51,053 nucleotides of DNA from an uncultured Fibrobacter sp. (lineage in GTDB: Bacteria; Fibrobacterota; Fibrobacteria; Fibrobacterales; Fibrobacteraceae). Positions within the stretch are counted from its first letter, which is position 1. Each line of letters opens with the position of its first letter. The position numbers and the translations under genes are program-made. A model generated the notes under the pieces. It did not search any database. It was not told the DNA's origin and saw only the letters and a list, made by a program, of their open reading frames with translations. Shown here piece by piece: positions 17,477 to 25,898 of the stretch. The stretch is taken from assembly GCA_946414025.1 (NCBI GenBank), contig CAMKMX010000020.1, positions 1 to 51,053 of the forward strand, given 5' to 3'.

Positions 17477-17600
17477 TGAGTAGTGAGTGATGAATAGCGA
17501 GTCGGTGCTACGCACCTCTGAGTTGAATAATCGCGCCGTTGGCGCCAAATTATAAACTCACAACTCACAACTCAAAACTCACAACTCACAACTCAAAACT
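17477..17600. repeat. Inverted heptad element D with two triloop hairpins
   Basis: Left arm: tgagtag, tgagtga, tgaatag, cgagtcg. Right arm (17555-17600): six aactcac/aactcaa units. Between them lie ggtgc-tac-gcacc (17504-17516) and gcgcc-gtt-ggcgc (17533-17545). The arms have complementary words (GAGT versus ACTC), so the transcript could fold into one long imperfect stem. It fills the whole pyrF to next-gene spacer. Confidence 0.85.
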
Positions 17601-17608
17601 ATCTCCCT

Positions 17609-18487
17609 ATGCGTTTCCTTGCCATCATCATATTAGCCATAGCGGTCATTGCGGCGGCTTTCCATTATGCGAAGCCGCTCCCTGGCACTAATTTCGACGA
17701 GTCTTTCTTGCCGAAGGCTAACTACGTGAAGTACGTTGCCGCAGGGAACGACGCATCGGTGGCAGGCCTTTTCTGGATCAAGGGACTTACGGAACTTGGG
17801 GACAGCTTCTTGAGTGGAAAGGAGTATGCCTACCTGAGCCACGTGGCAAACCTCTGTACGGAATTGGACAGCTTGTTTTACACGCCTTACTACTTTGTAA
17901 GTGCCATTACCCAAATGGATTCCAAGGATACCACCGATTTTATCGTGATGGACAGGGCGTTGAGAATTTATCCTCAATATTGGCGTCTTGCGGTGGCCCA
18001 TGCCTTGCGGCTTTCCAAGGGGCCCTATCCCAACAAGACTAAGGCGGCGAATGTGATGCGGCCTTATTTCGACAGTCCCGATACTACCATACCGCCCCAT
18101 ATCCGCACCATTTACCGAACCTTTGAACTGGACACCATGCAAACGGAAACGGCTATCGAGATGATACTAAACGATGTGATGCAGCCCAGGTTCAAGAAAT
18201 TCCGAAACAGTTTCTATAACAAGGCCTATAGGGTCTTGGGCTACCGTGGCAGAAAAAGCGGAGCGGATTCCACGGTCTTTAACGATGTTCAAAATACTAT
18301 CGACCTGTTTGCCGATGGCAAGATTTCGCCTGTCCAGGCTTACAATCATTTGCTGCAGCTGAAAAAGCCCGAAGAGGTAAAGCCCGCCGATTCAACGGCG
18401 GTGGATTCGATGAAAGTTGATTCTACGGTAATCAATGCCGTCGCAGCGGATACTGTCGCCGCTGCAACCGATACGACCAGCAACTAG
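17609..18487 (+). CDS. Exported/membrane-anchored protein, helical, unknown function
   Basis: A 292-aa protein with an N-terminal hydrophobic segment (FLAIIILAIAVIAAAFHYA), either an uncleaved anchor or a signal. The rest is helical and aromatic-rich and looks like degenerate TPR-type repeats (ANYVKYVAAGNDASVAGLFW, LDSLFYTPYYFVSAITQMD, ALRIYPQYWRLAVAHALRL). The C-terminal 45 residues are a low-complexity Ser/Thr/Asp/Val tail. No named family recognised. The ATG follows heptad element D by only 8 bp. Confidence 0.75.
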   Translation: MRFLAIIILAIAVIAAAFHYAKPLPGTNFDESFLPKANYVKYVAAGNDASVAGLFWIKGLTELGDSFLSGKEYAYLSHVANLCTELDSLFYTPYYFVSAITQMDSKDTTDFIVMDRALRIYPQYWRLAVAHALRLSKGPYPNKTKAANVMRPYFDSPDTTIPPHIRTIYRTFELDTMQTETAIEMILNDVMQPRFKKFRNSFYNKAYRVLGYRGRKSGADSTVFNDVQNTIDLFADGKISPVQAYNHLLQLKKPEEVKPADSTAVDSMKVDSTVINAVAADTVAAATDTTSN

Positions 18488-18510
18488 CGACATCTTGAGA
18501 CCATCGGTCC

Positions 18511-18545
18511 TAACCACTAACCACTAATCACTAACGGCTTACGGC
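18511..18545 (+). repeat. Heptad repeat array E (TAACCAC, 5 units)
   Basis: Units taaccac, taaccac, taatcac, taacggc, ttacggc. It lies between two convergent genes, where a terminator would be expected. Confidence 0.75.
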
Positions 18546-18561
18546 CTGACTTTCCTAATAC

Positions 18562-19332
18562 CTATTTTCCACAGCGCTTGGCGTTGTTGGGCAGTCCCAT
18601 TAGCTCGAAGGCGTTCTTGCAGCGGAGCCGCAGGTCGTCTTTTTCTTTCTGCGGAACGCCCTTGATCAAGGAACGTTCCCAGAGGATTGTGGCGGTCATG
18701 TAGGTGTAGTTGCTCTTGATGGATTTTTCTTCGGCCGTCTTGTATAGTTTTTCGGCTTCGGAGTCTCCCAGGAGTCTCTTGACCTTTGCCACAGTGTAGG
18801 CGTAAAAGCCTCCGTCCGTGTCGCTGTTCTTGCCCGTCATCTTGAGGGCGGCGTTGGCCTCGTCCTCGTGGCCAGCTCCAGCGTAGGCGGTAGCGCATTC
18901 CGAATAGTAGGCGGCCTTCAGGGATTCGTCCCGTTTCTTGATATCGCCGTCGTCAATGGAGCGGCAAATCTTTTCGGCGTCGCCATATTTTTCCCGGGCG
19001 TTGGCCAGGGCAACTTTCGACTGGTTGAGCATCAATGCGGAATTTTCGTCCAGGGCTTCGGGACGCACCACCTTCAGTAGGGAATCCGCGAAGTTCAGGT
19101 CCAGACTCATGATGCGGACTCTCGCCATAGACAGCAGGACACGGCCTTCGGAGGCCAAATCGGCTTCCTTGCGGCTTGCAAGCAGAGCTCGTTCCAGCTG
19201 GCCGTAACCTTTGGCGAATTTGCCGTTGGCTATGGACTTCTGGGCGCGAAAGGCCAGCGTCGAAGACTCGGAAGCGAAACTCATTCCCGAAAAAACAAGG
19301 ACCAGGGCCAGGGCGAAGATTCTATTTACCAT
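18562..19332 (-). CDS. Secreted TPR-like protein
   Basis: A 256-aa protein with a signal peptide (IFALALVLVFSGMSFAS). The mature part is built of helical pairs with Ala-rich TPR-like patterns (KFAKGYGQLERALLASRKEA, YYSECATAYAGAGHEDEANA, RLLGDSEAEKLYKTAEEK). TPR proteins act as scaffolds; no specific role is evident. Its ATG overlaps the stop of the MlaD-like gene by 7 bp, so the two are translationally coupled and may act together at the envelope. Confidence 0.8.
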   Translation of the reverse strand: MVNRIFALALVLVFSGMSFASESSTLAFRAQKSIANGKFAKGYGQLERALLASRKEADLASEGRVLLSMARVRIMSLDLNFADSLLKVVRPEALDENSALMLNQSKVALANAREKYGDAEKICRSIDDGDIKKRDESLKAAYYSECATAYAGAGHEDEANAALKMTGKNSDTDGGFYAYTVAKVKRLLGDSEAEKLYKTAEEKSIKSNYTYMTATILWERSLIKGVPQKEKDDLRLRCKNAFELMGLPNNAKRCGK

Positions 19333-20333
19333 AGGGTCTCCACCATGTAGGGAATGCTGTCGCGGTTAGGCATGTTCCGGTTGATAATCCACATGTTGGA
19401 AATGCCTTCCATTAGCTCGTCTGCATTTTCCAGGGTCTGTTCCGTAGATTCCATGAAGTCCGAAAGACCGATGGTAATTTTCCCGAGTTCGGTAATCATG
19501 TCGTCTGCGCGACCCACCGTTCCTTCAAGTTTGCCCATGAGCCCGTCCACCTTTCCGGGCAGGGGCTTCAGCTCTTTCATCATGCCCGAAACATCGTTCA
19601 TCATTCCGGAGACGTTACTCATCACGGTGTCCATCCGGTTCACGAGGGGCGGAACAGATAGCTGCAGCGTATCCATCAGGTCCGAAACCTTGTGAATGGC
19701 CCTTGTGCCGCTAAGAGTGATGTCGTCCAGGCGCACAAGCTGTCGGTTCAGGTTGTCGTAGAGGGTACGGGAGCCGAACAAGGCGCCGACGGTGGTCCCC
19801 GTATCCATGGCCATGGACACCAGGGTATCGGCAGCATCGATAAGCTGGTTCACGCGGCCCAGCAGTTCGTTGGCCGTCTCCAGCACGGTTTCGATGTCCT
19901 GCGCCTTGCCCGGCGGCAAAAAGTCCCCGTTTTCCAGCACACGGCCTTTCCCGCGCTTGACATCGATGTTGACCACACGGGCCGAAATCACGTTCTGGTC
20001 GCGGATGGCGTACACCTGGGCGCTGTCGGTAATCCAGTTCTGGAATTGCTTGCGGAGGGTGAATTCCATATAGACGCCGTCGCCCTCGATCTTCATGTCC
20101 GAAATCTGACCCACATCTACACCGCTAATCTGCACGCGGGTGCCGGGCCTAAGTCCCAGGGCCTTGTCGAAGGTACTGTGGAGCTTGTATTCCTCCACGC
20201 CGATCATTCCGCTGGTAAAAAGCTTCGTATAGAGCACAAGCCCGAACACCATCACGGCAACCGTAAAGAAGATACCGACCAAAAGGCCGGACATCTCCAT
20301 CCAGTTTATCTGCTTGATGGGCTTGAACTTCAT
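19326..20333 (-). CDS. MCE/MlaD-family lipid-transport protein
   Basis: A 335-aa inner-membrane-anchored periplasmic protein. One transmembrane helix (about 15-37) precedes an MCE domain (GLRPGTRVQISGVDVGQISD, ISARVVNIDVKRGKG). A long helical C-terminus follows with repeated leucine heptads (ETVLETANELLGRVNQLIDA, MNDVSGMMKELKPLPGKVDG). MCE proteins bind lipids and shuttle them between membranes with an MlaE permease and MlaF ATPase, neither of which is in the window. First gene of a two-gene operon. Confidence 0.88.
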   Translation of the reverse strand: MKFKPIKQINWMEMSGLLVGIFFTVAVMVFGLVLYTKLFTSGMIGVEEYKLHSTFDKALGLRPGTRVQISGVDVGQISDMKIEGDGVYMEFTLRKQFQNWITDSAQVYAIRDQNVISARVVNIDVKRGKGRVLENGDFLPPGKAQDIETVLETANELLGRVNQLIDAADTLVSMAMDTGTTVGALFGSRTLYDNLNRQLVRLDDITLSGTRAIHKVSDLMDTLQLSVPPLVNRMDTVMSNVSGMMNDVSGMMKELKPLPGKVDGLMGKLEGTVGRADDMITELGKITIGLSDFMESTEQTLENADELMEGISNMWIINRNMPNRDSIPYMVETLW

Positions 20334-20340
20334 GAAAAAA

Positions 20341-20346
20341 AATATA
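20341..20346 (-). promoter_or_regulatory. TATATT element abutting the MlaD-like start
   Basis: On the minus strand TATATT, 7 nt (ttttttc), ATG. First T to A is 13 nt. Confidence 0.5.
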
Positions 20347-20367
20347 GAAACAGGTTTGGCCAGTGTT

Positions 20368-20395
20368 TGGTGATTAATGACTGGTGATTAGGGTA
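20368..20395 (+). repeat. Heptad repeat array F (TGGTGAT/TAATGAC, 4 units)
   Basis: Units tggtgat, taatgac, tggtgat, tagggta, in the divergent spacer between the MlaD-like and M18 genes. Confidence 0.6.
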
Positions 20396-20434
20396 ATTTC
20401 TAACATCGGGCGCCTAGTTCTAGGACTCAATACC

Positions 20435-20442
20435 TAATTTTG
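20435..20442 (+). promoter_or_regulatory. TAATTTTG element abutting the M18 peptidase start
   Basis: An exact TAnnTTTG. First T to A of ATG is 12 nt. Confidence 0.55.
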
Positions 20443-20446
20443 GGTC

Positions 20447-21658
20447 ATGAATTTCCTTGATTTTTTGAATAATTCGGTAACGCCCTACCATACGGTAGAG
20501 AACCTGAAACAGCTTTTGGAACCTGCTGGGGCCGAAATAAAGCTTTTTGAACGTGGCGGTGCGCTGATTGCGGTCCGTTTACCTCGGGCGGCAAGTGCAG
20601 AATCCAGGTTCAGGATCGCCCTTGCCCATACGGACTACCCGACGTTGAAAATCACCCCCAATCCGGACTGTTCGGCTGCGGGCGTGCGGACCCTCCACCC
20701 CGAAGTTTACGGCAGTCCCATTCTCGCCAGCTGGCTGGACCGTGACCTGGGTTATGCCGGACTTTTGGCCTACGAACTGGAAGGCAAGGTACAGACAAAG
20801 TTGTTCCGTGGAAAAAAGCTGTTCCGCATTCCGCAGCTTGCAGTCCACCTGAACCGAAACGTCAACCAGGACGGCCTGAAGGTGAACCCCCAGACGGACT
20901 TGAACGCCCTGTGGACGGCCATTGGCGGCAAGGAACGCTTTGCAGAGGCCTTGTCGGCTGAGCTTCCTCTGGGGGCGCGCCTTCTGGATTTCGACGTGCA
21001 GCTGTTCGATGCACAAGCCGCACAGCTAGGCGGCTTTGAAGACGAATGGATTTATTCCGGCAGGCTCGACAACCTTTCCAGCTGCCACGCCATCGCAGAA
21101 GCCTTTGCCAAGGCAGAACCTTCGGAGCATGATTTCCAGGTGGCCGCCTTCTTCAACAACGAAGAGGTGGGTTCCAACACCCGCGAAGGTGCCGCCGGCA
21201 ATTTCTTGAAGAGTGTTTTGGATTCTTTAACTCCGAATTCCGAATTCCGAACTCCGAATTCACTCGCCCTTTCCATCGACATGGCCCACGCCTGTCACCC
21301 GAACTTTGTAGCCAAGCACGAGCCGAACCACGCCCCGGTTCTAGGCGGTGGAATTGTCCTCAAGGTCAATGCGCAAAAGCGCTATGCCAGCGATGTGTTC
21401 TCTAACGCCCAGTTTAAACTGATTTGCGAACAAAATAACATTCCGTATCAGACATTCGTCATGCGTAACGACATGCCCTGCGGTTCAACGGTGGGCCCTG
21501 CCGTTTCGGCAAACCTCGGAATCCCGACAGTGGATATCGGCGAACCTATGCTCAGTATGCACAGCATCCGCGAGATGACAGCTGTCAAGGATCATCAGTC
21601 AATGATTCGACTGCTGAGCGCTTTTTTCTGTGGTAAAAACTTGCCAGTGGCTGGTTGA
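20447..21658 (+). CDS. M18-family aminopeptidase (ApeB/aspartyl aminopeptidase type)
   Basis: A 403-aa cytoplasmic zinc aminopeptidase. Family features: VTPYHTVENLKQLLEPAG at the start, the metal ligand motif ALAHTDYPTLK (His61, Asp63), GRLDNLSSCHAI, FFNNEEVGS (Glu239/Glu240), SIDMAHACHPN, and the C-terminal GPAVSANLGIPTVDIGEPML. Odd feature: residues 262-272 (TPNSEFRTPNS) are encoded by a heptad array at 21230-21264, absent from usual relatives at the loop between the EEVGS region and the DMAHACHP motif. The last 74 bp overlap the 3' end of the convergent acyltransferase gene. Confidence 0.9.
   Translation: MNFLDFLNNSVTPYHTVENLKQLLEPAGAEIKLFERGGALIAVRLPRAASAESRFRIALAHTDYPTLKITPNPDCSAAGVRTLHPEVYGSPILASWLDRDLGYAGLLAYELEGKVQTKLFRGKKLFRIPQLAVHLNRNVNQDGLKVNPQTDLNALWTAIGGKERFAEALSAELPLGARLLDFDVQLFDAQAAQLGGFEDEWIYSGRLDNLSSCHAIAEAFAKAEPSEHDFQVAAFFNNEEVGSNTREGAAGNFLKSVLDSLTPNSEFRTPNSLALSIDMAHACHPNFVAKHEPNHAPVLGGGIVLKVNAQKRYASDVFSNAQFKLICEQNNIPYQTFVMRNDMPCGSTVGPAVSANLGIPTVDIGEPMLSMHSIREMTAVKDHQSMIRLLSAFFCGKNLPVAG
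21230..21264 (+). repeat. Intragenic heptad array G (A[CT]TCCGA, 5 units)
   Basis: Units actccga, attccga, attccga, actccga, attcact, inside the M18 peptidase coding sequence. Because 7 is not a multiple of 3, gain or loss of one unit would shift the frame; three units encode a 7-residue protein repeat. Confidence 0.85.
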
Positions 21659-22676
21659 CCACGGGGCTGATTGGAGAATACTTAAGGAGGAAATGAACGG
21701 CTGTTGCCACCGCTAGCGAAAACACCATCGTCGCCAGTGAAAAAAGAATAAAACGGTAGTCTGTTGGAGGCAGTGGAGCGACCAATCTCCAGTAGTCTTT
21801 TGCAATAAGGTCTCGGAACAGGGGAAACGCCAGTTCCTGGTGGAGCGGAAGCAGGGCGAGATTAATCTCGACGGGCTTTGCCAGGACAAAGTTGGATATA
21901 CCCCTGCAGAAAAGCACAAAACCCAAGCTTCCAATCAGGGCGCAGGGGAGAGTAATGTAGTACTGGGTGTAAATCCTGAAAAACATTTCCAGGTGGCGAT
22001 GGTAGTTGGTGTAGTTATAAGAGCTTAAAAAATAGGTGCCTACCAGGAGGGCCGCTCCAAGTAACAGGGCAAGCCAACGCCTGTCTGTTACAAGGTGGTA
22101 AATTGTGGCCATTTTCCTGTGGGTAAACAGGAATCCAAAATAGGTAAAGGTTATTCCAAAAAGGGCTGCGTCAAAATTCCAGACGAGGTTGACATTGTAT
22201 TTTTGATTGAACAGAATGCCTATGCCCAAAATGGCCAAGGTTCCGATTCCCATCAGAACCAACCTGCCTTTAAACAGCCGGTTCAGTCCGTATAGCATCA
22301 GGTTCGCGAGGAACAGGGCAGATAAAAACCAAAGGGCGTAGGTTCTTGTCTGGTTGATAATCCGGGCGATACCCTCGTATATGAACTTGTCCCCTATAGG
22401 CCAGTTGAGGATTTCCCTTACAAGAAGGCTGAATAGCAACGTTATGATGCCCAACCCGAACATGGGTACGATATATCCTCGCAACTTCTTGACCAGAAAA
22501 TCTCCAAAAGGCAGTCCGTCAACCTTAAGCGTCATTCCGCTCAAGAAAAAGAAAACGGGCAAATGGAAAGAATAGGCAAACGCGACGAAAGAACATTCCT
22601 TGAAACTGTGGCAGAATACCACCAGTAGAAGGGCTAGGAATTTGGCGACGTCAATGTATTCGATTCTTTTGGGCAT
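21585..22676 (-). CDS. Acyltransferase 3-family membrane protein
   Basis: A 363-aa polytopic protein with about ten hydrophobic helices. It begins RIEYIDVAKFLALLLVVFCH with the conserved early His, followed by FAYSFHLPVFFFLSGMTL, the family hallmark. Such enzymes O-acylate cell-surface sugars. The ATG at 22676 is the true start; an open frame runs 213 bp further up but only as an out-of-frame shadow of the upstream epimerase. It follows that gene by 10 bp, so both probably modify the same glycan. Its 3' end overlaps the M18 gene by 74 bp. Confidence 0.85.
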   Translation of the reverse strand: MPKRIEYIDVAKFLALLLVVFCHSFKECSFVAFAYSFHLPVFFFLSGMTLKVDGLPFGDFLVKKLRGYIVPMFGLGIITLLFSLLVREILNWPIGDKFIYEGIARIINQTRTYALWFLSALFLANLMLYGLNRLFKGRLVLMGIGTLAILGIGILFNQKYNVNLVWNFDAALFGITFTYFGFLFTHRKMATIYHLVTDRRWLALLLGAALLVGTYFLSSYNYTNYHRHLEMFFRIYTQYYITLPCALIGSLGFVLFCRGISNFVLAKPVEINLALLPLHQELAFPLFRDLIAKDYWRLVAPLPPTDYRFILFSLATMVFSLAVATAVHFLLKYSPISPVVNQPLASFYHRKKRSAVESLTDDP

Positions 22677-22686
22677 AGGCGAAAAA

Positions 22687-23724
22687 TTAGGACAGCCACT
22701 TGAGCAGGCGGATGACGCCCATCTTGGCGCACTCGTTGTGGGCCGAAACGTTGGTGCGGTGCTCGATAGCCTTGCGGTTTTGGTGATAGAACTCATAGGC
22801 GCGGAGCAGCATTTCTTCGTTGGTCTTTGTAGGCTGGAATCCCAGCTCCTTTTTGATTTTCGACGTGTCGAACACAAAGGTGCTGGCAATCATCTTGTAC
22901 TGGTAAGGGCCGAGGGGCGAAATTCCAAGTTTGCTGGCAAGTTTCATGCAAGGAATGATGAACCATTTTGGGAAATGCGCCAACTTGGATTTCGATTGCC
23001 CGTGCTCAATGACATAGCTATACACTTCGTTAAAGGTCTTCACGTTGTCCGAGCCGATGTTGAATACGGTAGTTCCTTGATAATTCAAGGCGAGTTCACA
23101 GGCGTTGGCCAAGTCCTTCGCGTAGATGAACTGGTAACGGTTGTTGCCGTCGCCTACCATCCAAAGCTTGCGGTTTTCGTCAATGAATTCAAAAAGAATG
23201 GAAAGCAGGCCAAGACGCCCTTCGTCCATGATGGTGGGGCAGCGGAAAATGACTGAATCCAGCTTGTCCTTGCGGGCGAAGAGAATCTTTTCCCCTTCCA
23301 GCTTGGACTTGCCGTAAATCTCGATGGGGTTGGGTTCTTCTGCTTCGGTGACGGGGTCGTCGAAATTCTTAGCCCAAAGGCAGTTCGAGGATGTGAACAC
23401 GAGCTTGTTCACATTGTGGCGGATACAGGCGTCGGCAATAATTTCTGTGCCATCTACGTTGGATGTCCACAGGTTGTTGATGCGCTTGCGGTCGTGGGCC
23501 AGCATGGCGGCCAGGTGGAACACGGCTTCGAACTGGTTTTCGCTGAATATCTTTTCAACCAGGTCCTTGTCACGGATATCGCCCAATATGCTGGTGAGGT
23601 TTTCGTGCTTGTCCGGGTCAGGGCATAGATCGATACTTACGCATTTGTGACCCTTTGCAAGGAGCTCCTTTTTGAGAATGGAGCCGAAGAATCCGGCACC
23701 GCCGGTAATCAGGAAACAGGACAT
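22687..23724 (-). CDS. NAD-dependent epimerase/dehydratase (extended SDR)
   Basis: A 345-aa cytoplasmic nucleotide-sugar enzyme. The Rossmann motif is FLITGGAGFFGSILKK, followed by LGDIRD, FHLAAMLAH, the N-V-D-GT stretch NVDGTEIIADAC, a TSSN active-site Ser region, and YGKSK with the catalytic Tyr/Lys. Typical products are epimerised or dehydrated NDP-sugars or lipid-linked sugars; substrate not inferable. It heads an operon with the acyltransferase and is divergent from the GtrA operon. Confidence 0.9.
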   Translation of the reverse strand: MSCFLITGGAGFFGSILKKELLAKGHKCVSIDLCPDPDKHENLTSILGDIRDKDLVEKIFSENQFEAVFHLAAMLAHDRKRINNLWTSNVDGTEIIADACIRHNVNKLVFTSSNCLWAKNFDDPVTEAEEPNPIEIYGKSKLEGEKILFARKDKLDSVIFRCPTIMDEGRLGLLSILFEFIDENRKLWMVGDGNNRYQFIYAKDLANACELALNYQGTTVFNIGSDNVKTFNEVYSYVIEHGQSKSKLAHFPKWFIIPCMKLASKLGISPLGPYQYKMIASTFVFDTSKIKKELGFQPTKTNEEMLLRAYEFYHQNRKAIEHRTNVSAHNECAKMGVIRLLKWLS

Positions 23725-23731
23725 GACTAAT

Positions 23732-23737
23732 AACCTA
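23732..23737 (-). promoter_or_regulatory. TAGGTT element abutting the epimerase start
   Basis: On the minus strand TAGGTT, 7 nt, ATG (13 nt from first T to A). The weakest match of the set. Confidence 0.3.
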
Positions 23738-23767
23738 TGTGTAGAATTACTTTGGGGGTAAAATTAC

Positions 23768-23773
23768 TAACTT
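23768..23773 (+). promoter_or_regulatory. TAACTT element abutting the GtrA start
   Basis: TAACTT, 7 nt (ttttgct), ATG. First T to A is 13 nt. Confidence 0.45.
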
Positions 23774-23780
23774 TTTTGCT

Positions 23781-24248
23781 ATGGATTTCGAAAGTTCCGT
23801 GCTCGGAAAGATAAAATCGAAGATTCCCAGCCGAAGGGGTATTGTAGGGCAGTTCCTGCGGTATTTCGTGACGGGTGGGCTTGCGTTTGTCGTTGATTTT
23901 GGAGCTTTTGCGCTTGCCCTCTACTATTTTGACATCCATTACCTGATTTCGAACCTGATTGGTCTTGCGGCAGGAAACGTGGTCAACTACCTCTTGACCG
24001 TGAGGTGGGTGTTCAGCACGGAAAAGCGTAAAATGGAAAAGTATGTTTTTCTGGAAGTGGTTGTTTTTGTACTGATAAGCCTTTTAGGGATGGGACTGAA
24101 CGAATTGCTGATGTATGTGTTTGTCGGCGTGCTTGGTATTCAGGAAATGGTATCCAAGGTGGCTGCCGCGATAATCGTGCTTCTGTATAATTTTCTTGCG
24201 AGAAAGTTTATTCTATTCAAATCGGGAAACAAAAGGCTCAGTTCCTAG
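23781..24248 (+). CDS. GtrA-family membrane protein
   Basis: A 155-aa protein with four predicted transmembrane helices. [20 protein letters not shown], then [21 protein letters not shown] and a final [16 protein letters not shown] are typical of GtrA. These proteins are linked to movement of polyprenyl-phosphate sugars across the membrane. Eight bases separate it from the flavoprotein gene and then a GT39-like gene, so the three probably form one surface-glycan operon. Confidence 0.9.
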   Translation: MDFESSVLGKIKSKIPSRRGIVGQFLRYFVTGGLAFVVDFGAFALALYYFDIHYLISNLIGLAAGNVVNYLLTVRWVFSTEKRKMEKYVFLEVVVFVLISLLGMGLNELLMYVFVGVLGIQEMVSKVAAAIIVLLYNFLARKFILFKSGNKRLSS

Positions 24249-24256
24249 GATTCGTT

Positions 24257-25885
24257 ATGAGTGAAGAGAAAAAAATAGCCGTCATTGCTGGTGCAGGCCC
24301 TGCGGGCCTGACCGCCGCATTGGAACTTTTGCGCACCACAGGTGTGAAGCCTGTGATTTTTGAAGCCGAAGACGTTATCGGGGGCATTTCTCGCACCGCC
24401 CGTTATAACGGGAACCGCATGGATATCGGCGGCCACCGTTTCTTTAGCAAGAGCGATACGGTAATGGACTGGTGGCAGGGGATTCTGCCGTTGCAAGGCG
24501 TTGCCAGTAAAGACGACATCGCCATCGGACGCAGCGTACCGCTGGTGCAGGGCGGCCCCGATCCCGAAAAGACGGACTACGTGATGCTTTGCCGTAGCCG
24601 CCTTAGCCGCATTCTCTTTTTGCGCAAGCTCTTTGATTATCCGGTGAGCCTGAACGGCGACACTATCCAGAACCTTGGCCTGTGGCGTATGTTCAAGATA
24701 GGCATGAGTTACCTCAAGGTTCAGCTTTTGCCCGCCCGTAAAGAGAACAGCCTCGAAGATTTCATGATTAACCGCTTTGGCGTGGAGCTATACCGCACCT
24801 TCTTTAGGGACTATACCGAAAAGGTGTGGGGCGTGCCTTGCAACAAGATCAGCCCCGACTGGGGCGGCCAGCGTATCAAGGGACTTTCGATTACAAAAAC
24901 CGTAGTGCATGCGCTCAAGCAGATTTTTGCCGGGAAAAAGAAACCGGACGCGGGTGCTGCCAATGGTGCGGACATCCGCCAGAAGGATACCGAGACGAGC
25001 CTGATAGGCCAGTTCCTCTATCCGAAATTTGGGCCGGGACAGCTTTGGGAAACGGTGGCCGAGAAGGTGCTGGAGAAAGGTGGCGAGATTCACATGAACT
25101 CGAAGGTGGTGGGTGTGAACCGCTCTGCCGACGGCAAGTATGTGGAAAGCGTTGTCGTGGACCGCGGGAATTCTACGGAAACGGTTTCCTGCGACTATTT
25201 CCTCAGCACCATGCCAGTAAAAGAACTTGTGGCCGCCATGGACAACGGAAAAACGCCCGTGCCGGCAGAAGTCAAGCGCGTGGCTGATGGCCTGGTTTAT
25301 CGCGACTTCATTACGGTGGGCCTCCTTCTGGACAAGCTGCTTATCAAGAACCCCGCAAAGCCGGGTACTCCCGAAAGCAAGCTCAAGTTCGTGGCCGACA
25401 ACTGGATCTACGTGCAGGAATCCGACGTAAAACTTGGCCGTATCCAAATTTTCAACAACTGGAGCCCCTACCTGGTGGCCGATCCCGAAAAGGTTTGGAT
25501 TGGTCTTGAATATTTTGCCACCGAAGGTGACGAGATGTGGCGCATGCCCGATGTGGACTTTATCAAGTTCGCCATAGCGGAGCTGGACAAGATAGATGTG
25601 GCAAGGCCCGCTGATGTCCGCGATTCCGTGGTGTTCCATATCAAGAAGGCCTACCCGGCTTACTTTGGTACTTATGGTGAGTTCAGCAAGATTCGTGATT
25701 ATGTGGATCCGATCGAGAACCTGTTCCTGATGGGTCGTAATGGCATGCACAAGTACAACAATATGGACCACAGCATGCTTGCCGCCATGGAAGTAGTAAA
25801 ATGTATCCGTGAAAACTCCACTGACAAAACAGCCCTCTGGAATGTGAACAGCGAAGAAGACTACCACGAAGGAAAGAAGGCCTAG
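24257..25885 (+). CDS. FAD-dependent oxidoreductase, UDP-galactopyranose mutase/amine-oxidase-like
   Basis: A 542-aa flavoprotein. The dinucleotide-binding motif is [18 protein letters not shown], followed by [12 protein letters not shown] and [12 protein letters not shown], matching the UGM-like set. [20 protein letters not shown] is a conserved central block, and [20 protein letters not shown] near the end closes the FAD site. Enzymes of this kind sit in polysaccharide clusters beside GtrA and glycosyltransferases. The precise reaction, such as sugar ring contraction or lipid-carrier oxidation, cannot be assigned. Confidence 0.85.
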   Translation: MSEEKKIAVIAGAGPAGLTAALELLRTTGVKPVIFEAEDVIGGISRTARYNGNRMDIGGHRFFSKSDTVMDWWQGILPLQGVASKDDIAIGRSVPLVQGGPDPEKTDYVMLCRSRLSRILFLRKLFDYPVSLNGDTIQNLGLWRMFKIGMSYLKVQLLPARKENSLEDFMINRFGVELYRTFFRDYTEKVWGVPCNKISPDWGGQRIKGLSITKTVVHALKQIFAGKKKPDAGAANGADIRQKDTETSLIGQFLYPKFGPGQLWETVAEKVLEKGGEIHMNSKVVGVNRSADGKYVESVVVDRGNSTETVSCDYFLSTMPVKELVAAMDNGKTPVPAEVKRVADGLVYRDFITVGLLLDKLLIKNPAKPGTPESKLKFVADNWIYVQESDVKLGRIQIFNNWSPYLVADPEKVWIGLEYFATEGDEMWRMPDVDFIKFAIAELDKIDVARPADVRDSVVFHIKKAYPAYFGTYGEFSKIRDYVDPIENLFLMGRNGMHKYNNMDHSMLAAMEVVKCIRENSTDKTALWNVNSEEDYHEGKKA

Positions 25886-25898
25886 ACCGGTATTTTTA

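Noticed and set aside
22677..22889. 71-residue N-terminal extension of the acyltransferase
   Set aside because: It lies antiparallel-frame inside the upstream epimerase gene and lacks hydrophobic character; the family begins at RIEYIDVAK.
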